64,000 nt of DNA from UMGS755 sp045590535 (GTDB lineage: Bacteria; Bacillota; Clostridia; UBA1381; UBA9506): NCBI GenBank assembly GCA_045590535.1, contig JAZNRE010000014.1, positions 1 to 64,000 of the forward strand, given 5' to 3'. A model generated the notes under the pieces. The model was not told the origin of the DNA, did not search any database, and worked only from the letters and a program-made list of their open reading frames with translations. This document shows, piece by piece, positions 34,309-44,070 of this stretch. The stretch's first letter is position 1. Each line of letters opens with the position of its first letter. The position numbers and the translations under genes are program-made.

Positions 34309-35169
34309 ATGTATTCTAAAGTTGAAATCTACGGAGATTGTAATGTGAATTATTTGCATGTCAAGAAAAGCGCCGAGTCAAAGCAAGATGTCTTAGATGT
34401 TGTAAATGAAGGGTTAAGTATACCTACATGGAGTGCAGATACAACTATGTTGGCGAACTACCAAAATACAATCAACGGCACTCCCCTACAAATTATCGAC
34501 GGAAACGTTGTTGGATATCAGATTCAAAAATATAATGTGGATAAAAACATTATGTCATATGTCGCGCAAACAACAGAGGTTAACATCGATGATTATATTG
34601 CTAACAATAATACACAATATCAGTATTACATATTCCCTATTATTGAGAATGAGAAGAGTCGTTTTTTAGGCGCCCCTATTGTAACAGATGTAATCACTCC
34701 CCTATGGGATATGTGCACCATTGTTGGGTTAATTGAAACTGATAAAAAGAACGAGTATACAGTTGACCCAAATAATATCTGGAGATTGCACTTAAATGTT
34801 GATCGCGAAAACTATGAGTTGAATATGGATAAAACTTTCACAGATGGATTTGACAGATTCCCGAAACGAACACAGGGCGTAAAGAAATATATTACTAGTG
34901 GCGTAAATAGCATTATTGGCACACTAAAATGTGGCGGAGATAAAGTTGATATTGGTATTCATGATATCGAAAGATGGGAAGATTTTTGTTATAGTCCTAA
35001 CCTGAAATTGTTTAACGATATGCATGGCAGAATTATCCCCATTGATATTAAAACGATGTCTACTAAGTACTTAGGTAACTTTGTAAATGCTCCAATTGTA
35101 ACACAAATCAGTTTTGTTCAGCTTGCAGATGTGAATGATATTACTGTCTATGGAACGGATGGTGAATAA
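34309..35169 (+). CDS. Distal tail/baseplate protein
   Basis: 286 residues. Contains IIPIDIKTMSTKYLGNF and a beta-rich C-terminus as in distal-tail hub proteins. Position between the Fn3-type tail-tip gene and the larger hub-like gene fits a Dit-like ring. No sure motif. It overlaps no gene; the next start is 2 nt after its stop. Confidence 0.5.
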   Translation: MYSKVEIYGDCNVNYLHVKKSAESKQDVLDVVNEGLSIPTWSADTTMLANYQNTINGTPLQIIDGNVVGYQIQKYNVDKNIMSYVAQTTEVNIDDYIANNNTQYQYYIFPIIENEKSRFLGAPIVTDVITPLWDMCTIVGLIETDKKNEYTVDPNNIWRLHLNVDRENYELNMDKTFTDGFDRFPKRTQGVKKYITSGVNSIIGTLKCGGDKVDIGIHDIERWEDFCYSPNLKLFNDMHGRIIPIDIKTMSTKYLGNFVNAPIVTQISFVQLADVNDITVYGTDGE

Positions 35170-35171
35170 TC

Positions 35172-36533
35172 ATGTATATCATAAAAAATAAGGTATTACA
35201 AGATGCTGAGGGCAAGTTGTTTAAAACTGTATTGGAAGAGTTTTTCTTAACGGCTGACCAAATAGAAGGTATCATGGATTACGAGAAGTATGTAAGAGCC
35301 GTAAGGTCTAACTTGGCTTTTCACGTTATTAAACTGTATACACTAAACGAAGATGAAACTCCCCTGCAAGATGTAAGTGAATATGTTTTGTCTGGAAACT
35401 TATCCTATAACTATCAGCAGGGACAAACCCATTCACTTAATTTAAGTGTGGTAAATTCTGATGGTTTTTGGTCGGCAGAACCGATTAATAAAAGTTATAA
35501 TAATAAAACCTTTGTAGAAGACGAATCTAACCATGGTCAGTTTATCGTTAATGAACGATTGTACGGCGCAAGAAATGTTTTGAGTGTAAGGGGCAACATA
35601 TGGAATGGCGCAAAGTTTCGATTAGATATCGGATTATATGTAGGTGGCTCTGTATACTGGCGCAAGTGCGGCATCTTTGTATTAAAGGATGCAAGTTTTC
35701 AAGGTGGTGCAACACAGACAGTATCCTTGCAGTTATATGACAAATTTGCTTTATTTGACGGGAAAATTACAGGCAAGATGGATTCTGATTTTAAGATTCC
35801 CGTTGGAACAAATCTGAAAAAAGCAATCGATATGTGTGTGCACTATTCTGATGAAGCAAATGGTGTGAAAGTGTTTGACACAAAGCCCGTTATTTACGAA
35901 AGTGATTTATCTGAGATTAAAACACCGTATACAATTACAAAATCTGCCGAAACAACTATTGGTGATATTATCATTGAACTTGCGGATATTGCTTCTCAGG
36001 ATGTATATTACAACGAGAATGGCAATTTAACATTGCGTCCGGGCAACGATGCATTTTCACACGACAAACGCGGTGTTCAGTGGTATTATACAGAATATGA
36101 TAACTTGGATTATGCAGACCCGACATACTCAATCGATTATGGGGCAATAATCAATAAGTTTGCGGTCAAAGGTGGAATAGCTAACGGATATCAGTTTAAA
36201 GGCGTAGCGATTAACGATAACCCATTGTCAAAAAGCAATGTGCATCTTAATCAGATTAATGCAGAAATACTTGAGGACGATAACATTATGGCTGACAATT
36301 TGGCTTTAGAGCGGGCAAAGTATGAACTCAATAAAAGAATAATTTCATATACAAAAAACTCATACAAGAGTATTTTTATTCCGCATTTAATGCCTAAAGA
36401 TGTCGTAATGTGGACTTGTCCTGAATTTAATATATATAACGAAAAATTTATTATTCAGTCACTTTCATTGCAATTGGGGAGTGGCTTTTTTATGAGCGTA
36501 GATATGGCAAATGTTAAGGAGGTGGCGGCGTGA
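35172..36533 (+). CDS. Tail hub / baseplate protein (Tal-like)
   Basis: 453 residues. Two beta domains with a linker: VSEYVLSGNLSYNYQQGQTH (gp27/gp44-like hub opening) and DVYYNENGNLTLRP, like the tail-associated hub proteins of Siphoviridae. It would form the closed tip that opens on adsorption. No enzyme motif seen, so the peptidoglycan-cutting part must be elsewhere. Its TGA overlaps the next ATG. Confidence 0.6.
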   Translation: MYIIKNKVLQDAEGKLFKTVLEEFFLTADQIEGIMDYEKYVRAVRSNLAFHVIKLYTLNEDETPLQDVSEYVLSGNLSYNYQQGQTHSLNLSVVNSDGFWSAEPINKSYNNKTFVEDESNHGQFIVNERLYGARNVLSVRGNIWNGAKFRLDIGLYVGGSVYWRKCGIFVLKDASFQGGATQTVSLQLYDKFALFDGKITGKMDSDFKIPVGTNLKKAIDMCVHYSDEANGVKVFDTKPVIYESDLSEIKTPYTITKSAETTIGDIIIELADIASQDVYYNENGNLTLRPGNDAFSHDKRGVQWYYTEYDNLDYADPTYSIDYGAIINKFAVKGGIANGYQFKGVAINDNPLSKSNVHLNQINAEILEDDNIMADNLALERAKYELNKRIISYTKNSYKSIFIPHLMPKDVVMWTCPEFNIYNEKFIIQSLSLQLGSGFFMSVDMANVKEVAA

Positions 36534-36838
36534 TGAATGAATCTTTTAGTGACCTGACGGTTGAAAGGTTTGTGAATATGATACGAGAGATTGTACGGGA
36601 TGTTTTAAAAGACGAGATATCGAAATCTCATATTGAAAAATACTATAATGGTATTGTAAAATCGGTAAATGTTGATAACAATACAGCTACAGTAGATGTT
36701 GGAGGTAAATTATTAGATGATATTCCAAATAAAACAGGTCTTGTGTTAGGAGAAACTTTGATAGTCAGTGACACTGTTAGAGTTTATTCATCCTCTGCTA
36801 CCCTAACTGATGCCTATATTGGTGTGAAATTAAATTAA
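36533..36838 (+). CDS. Small OB-fold-like tail-tip protein
   Basis: 101 residues from ATG 36533, translationally coupled to the hub gene. A helix (VERFVNMIREIVRDVLKDEI) leads into beta strands (YYNGIVKSVNVDNNTATVDV) typical of gpV/gp5-type OB-folds that initiate the puncturing tip. A parallel strand-turn pattern follows. Role inferred. Confidence 0.5.
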   Translation: MNESFSDLTVERFVNMIREIVRDVLKDEISKSHIEKYYNGIVKSVNVDNNTATVDVGGKLLDDIPNKTGLVLGETLIVSDTVRVYSSSATLTDAYIGVKLN

Positions 36839-36852
36839 AGGATGGTGATTTA

Positions 36853-38262
36853 ATGGCTTTACAAAATGGATGTACTGGACAAGAGTTGATTACTGAGATA
36901 AATAATATGAAGACATCTGGCGCTCAATATCAAGAAAACACCGACAATAGATTAGAAGAGCTTAAAACAGATGGGTTTCACATTGGCGATGTAAGACATA
37001 GTTTTAGGAATTCACTTGGAGATAATTATTTATTGTGTAATGGTGCAAATGTTACAAGTTATAATGGATATTCTAAATTAGTTGATACTTTACAAGGCAG
37101 TGGTATGCCCTGGTATTGTTATGTGGACAATCTAACATCTACAACAAAAACTTACAAAGAATGTTTTTATTGCTATGAAAACTCTATATATCACTTTTAT
37201 CCTGTTTTTGAAGAAACGGTTATGAAGGTTATTTTGAGAGAGTATGCAAACTATCAGAGTTTTGTAGATGGTAATTATACAAAAGAATATCATATTCACT
37301 CCATTGAGAATATAGTTTTATCCACTGTCGGTTACGGAGAACATTTTGGTATTCGTATGGCAAAAATATTTAACGGTAAATTGTTCTTATGTCTATCATA
37401 TGTAAAAAAGATAGATAGTTATACTAGCCGTACTATATATAGTGTTCAATGTGCAGATTTAACATATGAAGGTAGTAATATAGTTACTTCTGGGTGGAAA
37501 ACAGTTAATAGCGTAAATAGAGAAGATTATATGTTTGTGGATATGTGTGTTTCAAGCAACCTAAGCGGTTTGTTGGTTGTAATTGGTACATGTGACAGCT
37601 ACAATAATAAAAGCAATATTTACTGTACTTATACTTCAGATGGCGAAACTTATATTTCAAAGAGCAAGATGGATGTTCAAGCTAGTACTGGCTCGGCAAT
37701 TCATGAAAGATTAAGATCATTATATTTATCCTGCTGTAATAATGAGTGGGTTATTCGTTGTACCCTAGATGATAACTATAGCAGACCAGCAATATATACC
37801 ATTAAGAGTGATATTGAGCTATCTAATGAATTTGGCGGTACTTCTTCAAGCATAGGTTATGAAGCGAAATCAAAAACGGTTTATTATGATAATAATAAAT
37901 GGTCTAAAAGACTTGATGTTAATACAGGATATTATGAATTATTATGTGGTGGTCAAGTTGTGCTCAATAATACAAATTCTGGTTCTTTGTCGGTTCGCAA
38001 ATCAAAATTTTTCAATGGTGATTTAATCTATGAAAATGGAGAGTTTAGAAAATTAACCATGGAAGAAAGAAGAGAATATGGATTTGATAAAACAAATAGC
38101 ATGTATGAGATTGAGGGCGACGATATATATCTTTCAGTAATTCAAAATCCATCAAATTCTCTACAATATTTAACCAGTATTATACCAAAAACTTTTACAG
38201 TTTCAATGTTACCCACCATATCTTACGATAGTGGATATGGTTATATAAAAGCAAAGGAGTGA
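36853..38262 (+). CDS. Tail fibre with collar-like motif
   Basis: 469 residues. Near residue 40, HIGDVRHSFRNSLGDNYLLC is the tail-collar-like motif (GD-x-x-x-S-x-R...LGDNYLLCNG) common in phage fibres. The remainder is a repetitive beta-rich domain (YSVQCADLTYEGSNIVTSGW) resembling a beta-propeller, a likely receptor-binding part. Codon use and AT content match the phage. SD AAGGATGG. Confidence 0.65.
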   Translation: MALQNGCTGQELITEINNMKTSGAQYQENTDNRLEELKTDGFHIGDVRHSFRNSLGDNYLLCNGANVTSYNGYSKLVDTLQGSGMPWYCYVDNLTSTTKTYKECFYCYENSIYHFYPVFEETVMKVILREYANYQSFVDGNYTKEYHIHSIENIVLSTVGYGEHFGIRMAKIFNGKLFLCLSYVKKIDSYTSRTIYSVQCADLTYEGSNIVTSGWKTVNSVNREDYMFVDMCVSSNLSGLLVVIGTCDSYNNKSNIYCTYTSDGETYISKSKMDVQASTGSAIHERLRSLYLSCCNNEWVIRCTLDDNYSRPAIYTIKSDIELSNEFGGTSSSIGYEAKSKTVYYDNNKWSKRLDVNTGYYELLCGGQVVLNNTNSGSLSVRKSKFFNGDLIYENGEFRKLTMEERREYGFDKTNSMYEIEGDDIYLSVIQNPSNSLQYLTSIIPKTFTVSMLPTISYDSGYGYIKAKE

Positions 38263-38266
38263 TATT

Positions 38267-38572
38267 ATGACAATTAATAGCTCACAATTACAGCCAAAAT
38301 TAGGTTATGTAGAAGTTGAAATTGACGGAATTAGAAAATATAAAAATATTACTAGCGGTGCTATCATCGACCCCAATGATATAACTTATCTACATCACGA
38401 AGAAATTAACGCAATGGTTGTTTCAAAAATTCGTGAAAAATATGACATTAATGAAGAATTTAAAATGACAAATTTAGGAATTGTCAATCCAGAAAATCAA
38501 GATTATGTCGAATACAGAAATTACGTCCAAGAGTGTGTAGATTGGGGTAATGCTCAAGAAAATTCGCAATAA
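38267..38572 (+). CDS. Small fibre-associated protein
   Basis: 101 residues, AAAGGAG. An N-terminal beta part with YVEVEIDGIRKYKNI is followed by a helical tail (HEEINAMVVSKIREKYDI). Position between two fibre genes suggests a fibre chaperone or a trimerisation accessory. No family seen. Confidence 0.5.
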   Translation: MTINSSQLQPKLGYVEVEIDGIRKYKNITSGAIIDPNDITYLHHEEINAMVVSKIREKYDINEEFKMTNLGIVNPENQDYVEYRNYVQECVDWGNAQENSQ

Positions 38573-38608
38573 ATAGAAAAGAAATAGAAGAGGGGGTGTA
38601 GACTCTTA

Positions 38609-41600
38609 ATGGCAGAATTTTATAAATCCGCTTATAACGGCATCGAAATTGACGAAGAGATTACTTATGTAAAAACTACAGCGAGAAAAAAAATTGAAGA
38701 AAATGAAAAACAAATTCAAGACTTAAAAGACAGTGTTGCCAAAGAAAAAAATGTTGTTAAATATATGGAAAAAAACCAACCCAGTGGATATTTAGGGTTG
38801 GACGAAACTGGTAAGTTTGATGGTAGTTTTATTGAAGAAGGTTCTATTTCATTAGAAAAATTAGATGCAGATGTGCAAGACGGAATCAATAATGCTAATA
38901 AAATCAATTCTGATGAATTTGCAAATGCATTAAAGGACACTATTAGCGGCGAGGTTATTAGAGTTGATGATGTTTCACCTTTAGAGCACATGGCGAAGGT
39001 GAAGGTTAGTCGAAAAAATGTGTTTGATTATAAAAGAGCGGTAACAGCATCAAACGAAACAACCATAGACGGCGATGTTATCACAACCAATTTTAAAAAT
39101 GGTGCGGTTTATTTTAATATAAGAGGTTTTACTTCAAGAACTGTTTTGCCCGAAGGAACATACACTGCAACAATTGTTCCTGTGAGCGAAACTTTTAGGG
39201 TGTTGGCTATTGTATACGACACAGCAGGCAATACTATTGCCAGCAAAATACTGGCTTCTTCAAGTGGTGTTCTCACATTTACATTTACGGCAAATTCAGA
39301 CTTTGTGTTTTCGCTTGCAGGTGACTATGGCGGTGGCGTCCTTGGGACTTTTTCGTACAAGATACAAATTGAAGAGGGGGACAAATCAACAGGGTGGCTG
39401 CCTTATGTTGATGATATCGCCTCTGTAAAAGTTACACGCTATGGCAAAAATCCTTTTTGGGTTGATGCCTATCTTGAAAATCGCGCAAACAAAGATATAA
39501 TTCCGGCAACAAAAATTTCAGAGGATAGCTTCACCCTCATAAGCAACTATAACGGTTATCAGTATTTTGGTAGCCCTTTGAGATTATTTGATTCCGCAAA
39601 AAACCTTGAAGGAAAAACCATTATGGTATCAGGCACGTGGGAGGCATCCAACCAAAATAGTGGTGCTCTTCGTGTACAATGGATTACACCGGATAACAGG
39701 CTGGTTGGCAATATAATTGCGACTGCCTACACCAGTGGTCAAGTCAAAAGCGGAACAATACCGCCAATGCCGGAAGAGGGCTGTGCTCTTGCGTTGTTTG
39801 TATATCTAAACTACGATAAAACTCTTGCCAAAGGCGACACAGTTACATACGAAAATATTCAGGTTGAGATTGGAGATAAAGCAACCGAGTATGAGCGATA
39901 TACGCCCATGGAGGAGTATAAACCCGAAGCAGACGGCACCATCGAGATTCCTTCGTTGTCGCCGACAATGACATTGTTGACAGATACAGAAGGAGCAAAA
40001 ATTCATATAGAATATAACCGTGATGCCAACAAGCTATATAATGATTTATTGACAATGGTCGCCAATCCGGAAGCGGGGGGTGAGAACAATATTTTATCTA
40101 ACAAATACATTGGTGCAGAATTTTTACATTTGAACCCTGATGATTTTGAAGGAGGTAGTATTAGTTCAACAACCGGTGAAGAAGAGGGATATTCCAGTGT
40201 TAGATTCAGAAGTAAATCATATTACACAAATACAAAAACTCAATACTCAGTATCTAAAACGGTACAGAATTTTATAAAGTTTGATTTTTATAATCTTGTT
40301 GATGGTGAATATGTTTTTGTTGAAGAAATAACATTCTTTGACAGCAAAAACTTTACTGGGGAAAAGATATTAGATTTTTCTGCAAAGGCTGATTATTTTA
40401 GAATCGTAGTATCAGTAGGTGGAACGGATACTGTTTCGTTAGAAGAGGCATTAGAAGATATTCTGATATTCTCTAAATGTGCTTCTCTCGAAACTTCCAA
40501 AGTGATTGCTCAATTACAAGGAAATAAGAACTTGGTCGGTAACAAAGCAAATATACTTTATCCTGTTGATTTAAAAACTGGATGCCAGTTAACATTTTCA
40601 ACAAGTGACGGAAGTAAGCTTGCTGAAACAATAAAAGTACAATTTCATGATGACAACAAAGAACAAATAGATTATTATTCTTTTTTTATTAATACATCAG
40701 CCAGGACTATTGCACTTCCGTTTGACGTGAAATACATTTCGCTTAACATTGTACCCAGTGTTCCAATTCAAATAGAAATTGGCACAGAAAAAACTGAGTA
40801 TTTTGAGTATTGTTATAGTCTGCCTAAATTAAATGAAAATGTCCTTGAAATTGCGGAAGATGTTAATGAATTAAATAAAACCCTAATCGATTCGATGAAA
40901 AGGGAACTTGCTCAATTAACAAGAACAAATTATAATGCAATTGGTGTCAGAAGTGACTTTTGTTTTCCTGCTATCTCAGACATTCATAATAATGCAAATG
41001 GATGGAATAGATTTAAAGATTATGCTTCAAAATACGGACAATTTTTTGATTGTTGTATGTGCTTTGGCGACAATGTAACTTCACCAACAGATGATACAAC
41101 TTGGTTTGATATTTCGAATATGGCTAAACCATTATTATTTACAGTTGGTAACCATGATGTGGCATACGGTAACAGTTTGGCATTATCACAGAATGAAATT
41201 TATAACCGATATACGAAACCGTTGATTGATAATGGTTTTGTCGATAATGTTTCAACACCATATTATTATAAGGATTTTACAGACAAAAAAATTCGAGTTA
41301 TAACCATTATGGAGTATGAGGCAAGTGATACATCAACAACTCCACAGTGGTATATGTGGCAAAGATATTTAACAAGCGAACAGTTGCAATGGTTTGCAGA
41401 TACGCTATATAATACACCAGCAGACTATCATGTGATTGTGACTTTGCATTCAATGGTTAATAGCGATAGTGTCGAGTATATTGAACATTCATTCTGTATT
41501 TCTAAAAGATTGGCAAGAAACATTTATGCCGAGCATTATATTAATATGTCTGGTGATCCGTTAGGGGATATTGTAAATGCCTTTGTTAATAGTTTGAACA

Positions 41601-41950
41601 TCTCAAAGACATATACAAACGGTGCGGGTGAACTTAATCAATCCACAGTAAACAAAGATTTTACATCAAGGGTAAGTGGTAATTTTGTATGCTTTATAGG
41701 TGGACACACTCATGAGCCAAGAGTTATTAAAAATACAAATTATCCATATCAGTTGCAAATTGTTTTACCATCTGCGTGTTCAACCCCCAGCAGACTAGCA
41801 GATGATATTGTAATTTATGACGCCAACACAAGAGATAATTTTTATGTTATAGCGGTCGATACAGACCACAGAATTATCAAGCTGAAAAAGGTTGGGGAAA
41901 CAAAAACGATTGATGGAAGAACAAGAGATCACGACTTCTTGTATTACTAA
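38609..41950 (+). CDS. Tail fibre with C-terminal metallophosphoesterase
   Basis: 1113 residues. The head (MAEFYKSAYNGIEIDEEITY, then coiled coil) is an attachment and fibre stalk. The middle (residues about 265-475) matches modular minor tail proteins (EIPSLSPTMTLLTDTEGAK) and is more GC-rich than its flanks. The last ~330 residues are a complete calcineurin-like phosphoesterase: PAISDIHNNA (Asp791/His793), FGDNV, VGNHDVAYG, TLHSMV, GGHTHEPR (His1033/His1035). A phosphodiester-cutting enzyme at the tail tip is a natural depolymerase for teichoic-acid-like or phosphorylated glycans (inferred). Confidence 0.75.
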   Translation: MAEFYKSAYNGIEIDEEITYVKTTARKKIEENEKQIQDLKDSVAKEKNVVKYMEKNQPSGYLGLDETGKFDGSFIEEGSISLEKLDADVQDGINNANKINSDEFANALKDTISGEVIRVDDVSPLEHMAKVKVSRKNVFDYKRAVTASNETTIDGDVITTNFKNGAVYFNIRGFTSRTVLPEGTYTATIVPVSETFRVLAIVYDTAGNTIASKILASSSGVLTFTFTANSDFVFSLAGDYGGGVLGTFSYKIQIEEGDKSTGWLPYVDDIASVKVTRYGKNPFWVDAYLENRANKDIIPATKISEDSFTLISNYNGYQYFGSPLRLFDSAKNLEGKTIMVSGTWEASNQNSGALRVQWITPDNRLVGNIIATAYTSGQVKSGTIPPMPEEGCALALFVYLNYDKTLAKGDTVTYENIQVEIGDKATEYERYTPMEEYKPEADGTIEIPSLSPTMTLLTDTEGAKIHIEYNRDANKLYNDLLTMVANPEAGGENNILSNKYIGAEFLHLNPDDFEGGSISSTTGEEEGYSSVRFRSKSYYTNTKTQYSVSKTVQNFIKFDFYNLVDGEYVFVEEITFFDSKNFTGEKILDFSAKADYFRIVVSVGGTDTVSLEEALEDILIFSKCASLETSKVIAQLQGNKNLVGNKANILYPVDLKTGCQLTFSTSDGSKLAETIKVQFHDDNKEQIDYYSFFINTSARTIALPFDVKYISLNIVPSVPIQIEIGTEKTEYFEYCYSLPKLNENVLEIAEDVNELNKTLIDSMKRELAQLTRTNYNAIGVRSDFCFPAISDIHNNANGWNRFKDYASKYGQFFDCCMCFGDNVTSPTDDTTWFDISNMAKPLLFTVGNHDVAYGNSLALSQNEIYNRYTKPLIDNGFVDNVSTPYYYKDFTDKKIRVITIMEYEASDTSTTPQWYMWQRYLTSEQLQWFADTLYNTPADYHVIVTLHSMVNSDSVEYIEHSFCISKRLARNIYAEHYINMSGDPLGDIVNAFVNSLNISKTYTNGAGELNQSTVNKDFTSRVSGNFVCFIGGHTHEPRVIKNTNYPYQLQIVLPSACSTPSRLADDIVIYDANTRDNFYVIAVDTDHRIIKLKKVGETKTIDGRTRDHDFLYY

Positions 41951-42004
41951 TCAACTAAGGATGACCATTACTATTGGGCTTAAACAAAAGAAAGGGGTAT
42001 GCAA

Positions 42005-43195
42005 ATGAAAATCTTTATTGACCCGGGCCATAACCATGCAGGCGGCGATTTGGGTGCCGTGGGCAACGGCCTCAAAGAGCAGGATGTGACTTTTTTTATA
42101 GCAGAAAAATTAAAAGAATTATGTATTTCTTGCGGACATGAAATAAAAATGAGTCGAAATAAAATTACAGATAGTGTGGGTAAAACTGTAGCAGAGAGCA
42201 TCAATACTAGGTGCTCTCTCGCTAATTCTTGGAAAGCCGATTTGTTTATTAGTATTCATTGTAATGCCGGTGGCGGAACTGGTGTGGAGACATATGTTTA
42301 TAGTAAAAATAGTGCGGCGTTACCCTGCGCACAACAAGTTCAAAAACAATTATCAAAAAATATCGGCTGGGCAGACAGAGGTGTTAAATTTCGCACAGAT
42401 TTAGGTGTTTTGCGTGGGACGAGCATGCCTGCAATGTTGGTAGAATGTGGTTTCATCGATAATGATAGTGATGCAAATAAAATGAAAACAATGGTTGTAG
42501 AAATTGCTACGGCTATTTTTAAAGGACTTGGCTTTTCTGTTAATTCAAAAAATGTTAATCAAGAACAAACCGTAATGCGATTACCTAACGAAGTTTATGT
42601 TCAAGAAATAGAGCCATCTAATTTTACGATAAAGCAATGCGGGTGTGCTAAGAACAATGTTAATGAAGTAAATTATTTTAACCTTGGATTTTTTACAACG
42701 CTACAAGGCGGTGGCACAATTCCTGTTGGAAACTTAGCAATTGATGGGCGAATTATTTCTCAGGCAAAAGATAACGCCAACTGGATTAATTTATCTGGTA
42801 AAAAGCTAACCACAATTTACACTTCTAAAGATGGAAAGTGTGGAATCACAAAAATAGATAATTTAGATGATATTACTGGGTTAAAAACTGCTGTAAGTGG
42901 CATTCCTATTATCCTTGGGGGTAAATATATTTCCATGGACGATATTAAATCAGAAGGTTATTTTGGCAACGAGCTTTATGATACCTGGCATGGCTTTTTA
43001 GGCATCCGCCATGGCAAACTCTGCTATGTGGCTGCAAAATGTGACTTTGGCCAAATGTGCTGGATGCTGGTTGCCCTGGGCATTTACGATGCCATTAAGC
43101 TTGACGGCGGAGGTAGTTTTATTCTGTATAACGGCAAAAAAATCCAAGCAACATCAGAAAATCGTATAATTGATAATATCGGTATTTGGAAATAA
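42005..43195 (+). CDS. Endolysin: amidase plus phosphodiester-glycosidase-like domain
   Basis: 396 residues from ATG 42005. N-terminal Amidase_3: FIDPGHNHAGGDLGAVG (metal His), SIHCNAGGGTGVETYVY and VECGFIDN (Glu) cut the muramoyl-L-alanine bond. The C-terminal ~200 residues end in AIKLDGGGSFILYNGK, a signature of the NAGPA (phosphodiester glycosidase) fold, which may bind or cleave a phosphorylated wall glycan. Edge segments (42005-42100, 42960-43115) are richer in G/C than the core, like the host, so recombination with another lysin is likely. It is the last gene before the attachment site. Confidence 0.85.
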   Translation: MKIFIDPGHNHAGGDLGAVGNGLKEQDVTFFIAEKLKELCISCGHEIKMSRNKITDSVGKTVAESINTRCSLANSWKADLFISIHCNAGGGTGVETYVYSKNSAALPCAQQVQKQLSKNIGWADRGVKFRTDLGVLRGTSMPAMLVECGFIDNDSDANKMKTMVVEIATAIFKGLGFSVNSKNVNQEQTVMRLPNEVYVQEIEPSNFTIKQCGCAKNNVNEVNYFNLGFFTTLQGGGTIPVGNLAIDGRIISQAKDNANWINLSGKKLTTIYTSKDGKCGITKIDNLDDITGLKTAVSGIPIILGGKYISMDDIKSEGYFGNELYDTWHGFLGIRHGKLCYVAAKCDFGQMCWMLVALGIYDAIKLDGGGSFILYNGKKIQATSENRIIDNIGIWK

Positions 43196-43203
43196 TTAAT
43201 TTA

Positions 43204-43239
43204 GGGTAGTAGATAATTAAATCTACTACCCTATTTTTT
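43204..43239 (+). terminator. Strong terminator closing the late operon
   Basis: GGGTAGTAGAT (43204-43214) and ATCTACTACCC (43221-43231) pair perfectly, followed by TATTTTTT, 8 nt after the endolysin stop. Confidence 0.85.
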
Positions 43240-43520
43240 ACAATTTTTATATGGTATAATATATTTAAAGAAGATGGGTATTTTTAAATTTTTAGTGTTT
43301 TATTTTTTAATAACAATACTTCAAAAGTGTACAAATTATTGAAATGCTCTTATTAAAAAAAATAACATAGTTTAAAGTTGGTTTTGACCCTAATTTTGAC
43401 CCTAACGGGACTTCAATTTCGTGCATTTTATTGCATTTCAGTGCATAAACACAATGCCCCACAAATCGCACTGTTAAGCCAATTACCGCATAAACACTGG
43501 TTCTTTAAAAGGTGCTCGCA

Positions 43521-43548
43521 GAGAGTTCAAATCTCTCCTTCTCCGCCA
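43521..43548 (+). other. attR: 3' end of a tRNA-Ser
   Basis: GAGAG-TTCAAAT-CTCTC is a perfect T-arm, then CTTCTCC (acceptor strand), discriminator G and CCA, as at the 3' end of tRNA-Ser. No 5' half precedes it, as expected where a phage carries the end of its target gene and rebuilds the tRNA at the other side. The 43240-43520 stretch is AT-rich with no gene. Confidence 0.75.
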
Positions 43549-43705
43549 CAAAAAAGCAAATGCCCTTTAGGGTGTTTGCTTTTTTTCTTTGGAAAATGAT
43601 ATGAACCCAGGGCGCCGGGGACCGGCAAGAGAACTCCGTGCACGACCGCTGCCTCGTCACAACAAGCCTTAAGGCTCGTCATATTGAAAATATGACATCG
43701 CTTTT

Positions 43706-44070
43706 TTCGGCTGTTGCTCCTCTTTCATGAAAAGTCTCGCTCATATGTCTGCTCGTTTGTAAACGCACTCGCAACGACATATTTTCGCTAACAACTTTTT
43801 ATGAGTGTTCTTTTGAAGGGAGTGCTAAGGAGTGGCAGAAACCCGCAGAATTTGAGGGGTATTCATGCCCCGAAAAATGATGCGCTGGTTTCAACTGTGC
43901 CCAGAGGGCAAATCTCTTCTTCTCCGCCACGTCGCAGCAAACTGCGCTGCATTCAAAAAGCCCACTTTATAAGTGGGCTTTTTTCATATGCTTTGTTGCT
44001 GCTCCTCTTTCGCAAAAAGTCACGCTTGGCTCGTCTGTTCGTTTGCATGCGCACTCACAACGACTCGCTG
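43706..44070 (+). repeat. Second tRNA-Ser end remnant flanked by degenerate repeats
   Basis: A degenerate tRNA-Ser 3' end (AGAGGGCAAATCTCT then TCTTCTCCGCCA, 43903-43929; the TTC of the T-loop is GGC) and an aaaaagcccac...gtgggctttttt terminator follow the first. A ~85-nt sequence (GCTCCTCTTTC...AAAAGTC) occurs at about 43712-43790 and again, diverged, at about 43993-44070. The unit tRNA-end, terminator, repeat is thus present twice, as expected if elements integrated here one after another. The 43600-43900 stretch otherwise holds no gene. Confidence 0.6.

Noticed and set aside
43378..43599. ORF across attR (MVLTLILTLTG...)
   Set aside because: It reads through the tRNA end and terminator. 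The repeated TTTTGACCCTAA might be a decayed integrase tail but is too short to support.
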